8,309 bases of DNA from an uncultured Treponema sp. (GTDB lineage Bacteria > Spirochaetota > Spirochaetia > Treponematales > Treponemataceae). Made by a program: the position numbers and the translations under genes. Under the pieces are notes generated by a model. It was given only the letters and a program-made list of their open reading frames with translations, was not told the DNA's origin and did not search any database. Shown piece after piece: positions 6,589 through 8,309 of the stretch. The stretch's first letter is position 1. Every line of letters starts with the position of its first letter. The stretch is taken from positions 1-8,309 of the forward strand of contig CAJPOH010000025.1 of assembly GCA_905372205.1 (NCBI GenBank). Direction: 5' to 3'.

Positions 6589-7218
6589 CTATTTGTTCTT
6601 TTTATCAGCCTCTCTAAGTGCATCAGCAATTTTTTCATCAGATAAACATCTGTTCCGCCTAGGATCAGCAGTCCCCTGAAGGTAACAAGGTTTTTCTGTC
6701 ATACTAAGATCGATTTCAGAAGATTCTTCTTTCTCATGTTTTTTTCCAAGTATACCTCCTGTTTTTTCACTCAATTCTTTACATATTTTCGGAAGTTCAT
6801 CAAGTAAGTCTTCCATATCGTCAAGCTTTCCAGTATGAGAAGCTAAAATAGTAGTAGTGTTCACATCAATAACTTTGATTGTTACAGCAACCTTTTCTCT
6901 AAATCTTAATAGTTGCCCCACAACCACATGGTTTGCATTTAAAGCTTTGCCTAGTTGAGCTACCTTATCTGCATTTGACCAATCGGAAGATTGAAACTTT
7001 AGTTGGTCGCTTATTTTGTCAAAGTTATTTCTGTCCACTACATCTACCATACCAGTATTAGCATATTCTGATGTAAAAAGTTCGGTTACAACTTCAGCCT
7101 CATCTTTGTCAACACCTTTTGCATTAAATGAAGCTACTACTACAACTGGCTTGCTTTGTGCAAACAAAGTTACACCAACAAGTGATAAAAACATCATTAA
7201 TAAAACATACTTTTTCAT
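6589..7218 (-). CDS. Exported CsgG/LpoB-like protein, probably truncated by an amber codon
   Basis: This 209-residue exported protein starts MKKYVLLMMFLSLVG with a signal peptide cleaved after about LFA (residues 20-22). Residues about 25-150 are CsgG/LpoB-like: VVVVASFNA, a VTELFTSEY helix, VVDRNNFDKISDQLKFQSS, LGKALNANHVVVGQL and a TIKVIDVNTTTI strand. A charged linker follows, then a tail with CYLQG and NRC. I chose the ATG at 7218 because it begins a normal signal peptide and has AAGGGGA at 7229-7235, 10 bases upstream; an earlier ATG at 7254 would add 12 residues ahead of the signal and has no ribosome site. The TAG at 6589 is followed by 41 more open codons (see separate entry), so the ancestral product was probably about 250 residues with six tail cysteines that might form disulphides in the periplasm. 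It shares its fold with the next gene (5620-6447) but differs in the C-terminal module. Function unknown. Confidence 0.82.
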   Translation of the reverse strand: MKKYVLLMMFLSLVGVTLFAQSKPVVVVASFNAKGVDKDEAEVVTELFTSEYANTGMVDVVDRNNFDKISDQLKFQSSDWSNADKVAQLGKALNANHVVVGQLLRFREKVAVTIKVIDVNTTTILASHTGKLDDMEDLLDELPKICKELSEKTGGILGKKHEKEESSEIDLSMTEKPCYLQGTADPRRNRCLSDEKIADALREADKKNK

Positions 7219-7228
7219 AATTATATAT

Positions 7229-7235
7229 TCCCCTT
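7229..7235 (-). promoter_or_regulatory. Shine-Dalgarno supporting the 7218 start
   Basis: AAGGGGA on the minus strand lies 10 bases before the ATG at 7218. The longer start at 7254 has no such site, so this decides the start at the signal peptide. Confidence 0.6.
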
Positions 7236-7256
7236 CGTGCATTATACAGTGCAAAA

Positions 7257-7284
7257 TATATACTCAGCTTAATAAGATAATCAA
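7257..7284 (-). promoter_or_regulatory. Candidate promoter of the CsgG-like gene pair
   Basis: On the minus strand TTGATT (7279-7284) is followed after 16 bases by TATATA (7257-7262), or after 18 bases by TATATT (7255-7260). The predicted start near 7248 gives a leader of about 30 bases including the ribosome site. A perfect TATAAT at 7241-7246 has no -35 partner and would place the start on top of the Shine-Dalgarno, so I prefer the first pair. Confidence 0.42.
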
Positions 7285-7341
7285 TGATTCTAAGTTTACC
7301 ATATTATATTTAATTTTGCCAGTACTAAATTTGATCAAAAT

Positions 7342-7506
7342 ATGATCAACTATATAGAAACAGGTAAAAGAACACCAAGTCTCGATACTCTTTTGAAGAT
7401 TTGTAATGCTATGAACATAAACCCTAGCATTCTGTTTTCTGACACTGAAGAAGAAAAAGAAGAAGCAAAAAGACAAGTTCTTGACATAATTCAAAGGTGG
7501 ATGTAA
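7342..7506 (+). pseudogene. 3' remnant of an XRE-family (HTH_3) regulator
   Basis: The plus strand encodes 54 residues beginning MINYIETGKRTPSLDTL and continuing KICNAMNINPSILFSD, then an acidic EEEKEEA helix and ending IIQRWM. This is the recognition-helix and C-terminal half of a Cro/CI-type helix-turn-helix domain (the NYIETGKRTPSLDTLLKI motif is diagnostic). The frame upstream (from about 7318, ASTKFDQN) still resembles the HTH turn but is one residue short, and a TAA at 7291-7293 closes it; the first 20-25 residues of the domain are missing and no ribosome site precedes the ATG. It is therefore a 5'-truncated gene, unlikely to bind DNA. A long open frame on the opposite strand here encodes low-complexity Phe runs and is a shadow. 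It could have been a regulator of a lost accessory cluster or toxin system. Confidence 0.62.
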
Positions 7507-7750
7507 TAAATTGAAAGATATCAGGCAGATTAAGGAACCACTGATTAAAGCTAGGCTACCGCCAGCGACAGCCACTAGGCACACCGCCAGCGTAGCTCAT
7601 CCCTTTCTAAAAGATTACCCATAAGTTACAGCTGGATGGCAACTTATGTGATGAGGTTAAGGATTCATAAAAGATATGTGACTAATCAGTGTCCCCTTAA
7701 AACTTCCAAAGACAATTTTTAACAGTTTAGATTTTGTATATTCAAGATAT
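7507..7750. other. Non-coding patch between regulator remnant and toxin gene
   Basis: No recognisable gene lies here. Contents are a possible TTG-initiated 37-codon plus-strand frame (7511-7624, with AGGTGG 10 bases upstream) that runs through the GC-rich repeat and matches nothing I know, and an 8-base inverted repeat cataagtt/aacttatg (7620-7627 and 7641-7648). No T-tract follows the hairpin, so it is not a clear terminator, and I see no terminator for the toxin gene. The patch looks like debris of a rearranged accessory locus. Confidence 0.45.
7551..7599. repeat. GC-rich imperfect tandem repeat, two units of 24 and 25 bp
   Basis: Two adjacent units (7551-7574 and 7575-7599) each contain ctaggc followed by accgccagcg after 1 or 2 bases, then diverge. 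The 10-base core accgccagcg is at 7558-7567 and 7583-7592. At about two-thirds GC it stands out against the AT-rich surroundings. It may be a fragment of a dispersed intergenic repeat or part of a mobile element; no transposase or terminal inverted repeats are visible. Confidence 0.6.
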
Positions 7751-8011
7751 TCAGTCTCTATAATGAGAACCGCATTGCACTATTTTAATCACATCCCCAT
7801 CTATCCTGTATACAATGCGGTTACAATCATCAATTCGTCTGCTCCAATACATCGAAAGATCACCTGTTAATCGTTCGGGTTTGCCTATACCATCATATCC
7901 GTTACGATCAATATCTTTTAAGAGTTGAAAAATCCTTTTTAGCGTTTTACGATCTTGTTTCGTCCAATATTGGAAATCTTCCCATGCTTCATCAGTCCAT
8001 GCTTTAATCAT
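7751..8011 (-). CDS. yoeB: YoeB/Txe-family mRNA interferase toxin
   Basis: This 86-residue protein closely follows E. coli YoeB in pattern: a WTDEAWEDFQYW start, GKPERL, then WSRRIDDCNRIVYRI and a C-terminal SHY. Numbered from the ATG at 8011, Glu46, Arg65, His83 and Tyr84 fall at the catalytic positions of YoeB, so the ribosome-dependent RNase is predicted to be active when free. A TTG three bases upstream is also in frame, but the ATG gives the family's usual length. The ATG lies inside the antitoxin's last codons, with an 8-base overlap (ATGATTAA), implying coupled translation; no strong ribosome site is visible. The partner is a DinJ/RelB-type antitoxin rather than the YefM type usual for YoeB. 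RelE-superfamily membership is certain and the YoeB/Txe subgroup is well supported. Confidence 0.93.
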   Translation of the reverse strand: MIKAWTDEAWEDFQYWTKQDRKTLKRIFQLLKDIDRNGYDGIGKPERLTGDLSMYWSRRIDDCNRIVYRIDGDVIKIVQCGSHYRD

Positions 8012-8267
8012 CAAATTCTACTTCGTGAATAGTACCACCTGTTGCTTCCATTTGTGCAACAGATTTTCGTAGCCTTTCCATATTAGTGGGGCTATAGAAA
8101 GGGTCGGTTTTGGCGGAGATTTCAAAAGGTATTCTTCTCTCTCTCACTGCTGTTTTTGCAAACACACAAAATGCTGTTGTCATATTCATTCCTATATCAA
8201 CACAAAAAGCATCAAATTGTTTTTTTAAATCTTCATCCATACGAATATTTACATTTGTTTGTGCCAT
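8004..8267 (-). CDS. RelB/DinJ-family antitoxin
   Basis: This 87-residue antitoxin has an N-terminal ribbon-helix-helix DNA-binding segment (TNVNIRMDEDLKKQFDAF, then GMNMTTAFCVFAKTAV) followed by RRIPFEI, the linker typical of DinJ/RelB proteins. The C-terminal half (about 50-87), rich in acidic residues and ending EVEFDD, should wrap the toxin and neutralise it. The ATG has AAGGAGGG at 8276-8283, 8 bases upstream. It is the first gene of the pair and, by family analogy, represses its own promoter with the toxin as co-repressor. The neighbouring toxin is YoeB-like, so antitoxin and toxin belong to differently named subfamilies. Confidence 0.92.
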   Translation of the reverse strand: MAQTNVNIRMDEDLKKQFDAFCVDIGMNMTTAFCVFAKTAVRERRIPFEISAKTDPFYSPTNMERLRKSVAQMEATGGTIHEVEFDD

Positions 8268-8290
8268 ATCACCCGCCCTCCTTGTTTTTT

Positions 8291-8296
8291 ATTATA
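8291..8296 (-). promoter_or_regulatory. -10 element of the toxin-antitoxin operon
   Basis: A perfect minus-strand TATAAT sits 23 bases upstream of the antitoxin ATG, placing the transcript start near 8284 just ahead of the ribosome site. The -35 element would lie beyond the window edge, so the promoter is only partly visible. A very short leader is normal for such operons. Confidence 0.5.
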
Positions 8297-8309
8297 GACA
8301 ATTTTATTG

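Noticed and set aside
7219..7254. Upstream ATG start of the second CsgG-like gene (12 extra residues)
   Set aside because: Would place charged residues before the signal peptide, and has no ribosome site; the ATG at 7218 has one.
7264..7584. Minus-strand open frame of 106 codons
   Set aside because: Contains a run of Phe from the GAA/AAG-rich XRE remnant on the opposite strand, with no ribosome site or signal consistent with a real gene; it is the shadow of the remnant.
7511..7624. 37-codon TTG-initiated plus-strand frame with AGGTGG upstream
   Set aside because: Half of it is the GC-rich tandem repeat and the product is unrecognisable; too weak to call a gene.
7579..7730. Plus-strand open frame of about 48 codons, possible transposase fragment
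   Set aside because: No transposase motif and no terminal repeats; the start is arbitrary after a stop at 7576.

Overview
The window looks like an AT-rich spirochaete chromosome, most likely an oral-type Treponema. This is inferred from a large lipoprotein with 23-residue CFxxC leucine-rich repeats ending in a tail typical of treponemal LRR proteins, an Ig-like lipoprotein beside it, CsgG/LpoB-like secreted proteins, and strong AAGGAGG-type ribosome sites. I cannot name the species. Every intact gene is on the minus strand; the only recognisable plus-strand coding sequence is a broken XRE-type regulator.

Layout from left to right. (1) 21-1679 encodes a lipoprotein with several bacterial Ig-like domains. 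(2) 1823-3667 encodes a lipoprotein with an InlB-type beta domain followed by about 16 cysteine-containing LRRs; a hairpin lies just after its stop. (3) 3785-5263 is a two-gene metal-ion ABC importer operon, ATPase (4607-5263) then membrane permease (3785-4594), with no substrate-binding protein in the window. (4) 5264-5619 is intergenic. It holds a good sigma-70-like promoter for the transporter and a strong terminator-like hairpin pointing along the plus strand, where no gene is visible. (5) 5620-7218 holds two exported CsgG/LpoB-like proteins, probably one operon. The upstream one stops at a TAG, after which the same frame stays open for 41 codons, encodes a cysteine-rich tail, and ends 15 bases before the next start; this looks like a nonsense-truncated or read-through gene. 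(6) 7219-7750 is a small scrambled patch with the promoter of the CsgG-like operon, the 3' half of an XRE regulator on the plus strand, and a GC-rich tandem repeat. (7) 7751-8267 is a toxin-antitoxin pair: a DinJ/RelB-type antitoxin followed by a YoeB/Txe-type mRNA interferase, overlapping by 8 bases.

Functionally the window mixes envelope and surface functions (two lipoproteins, two periplasmic CsgG-like proteins), metal uptake, and an accessory edge (toxin-antitoxin and gene remnant). I see no complete insertion sequence, CRISPR array, rRNA or tRNA. The items most worth a second look are the in-frame TAG with the conserved-looking Cys-rich tail, the orphan plus-strand terminator that may mark a small RNA, and the dyad around the -10 box of the transporter promoter.
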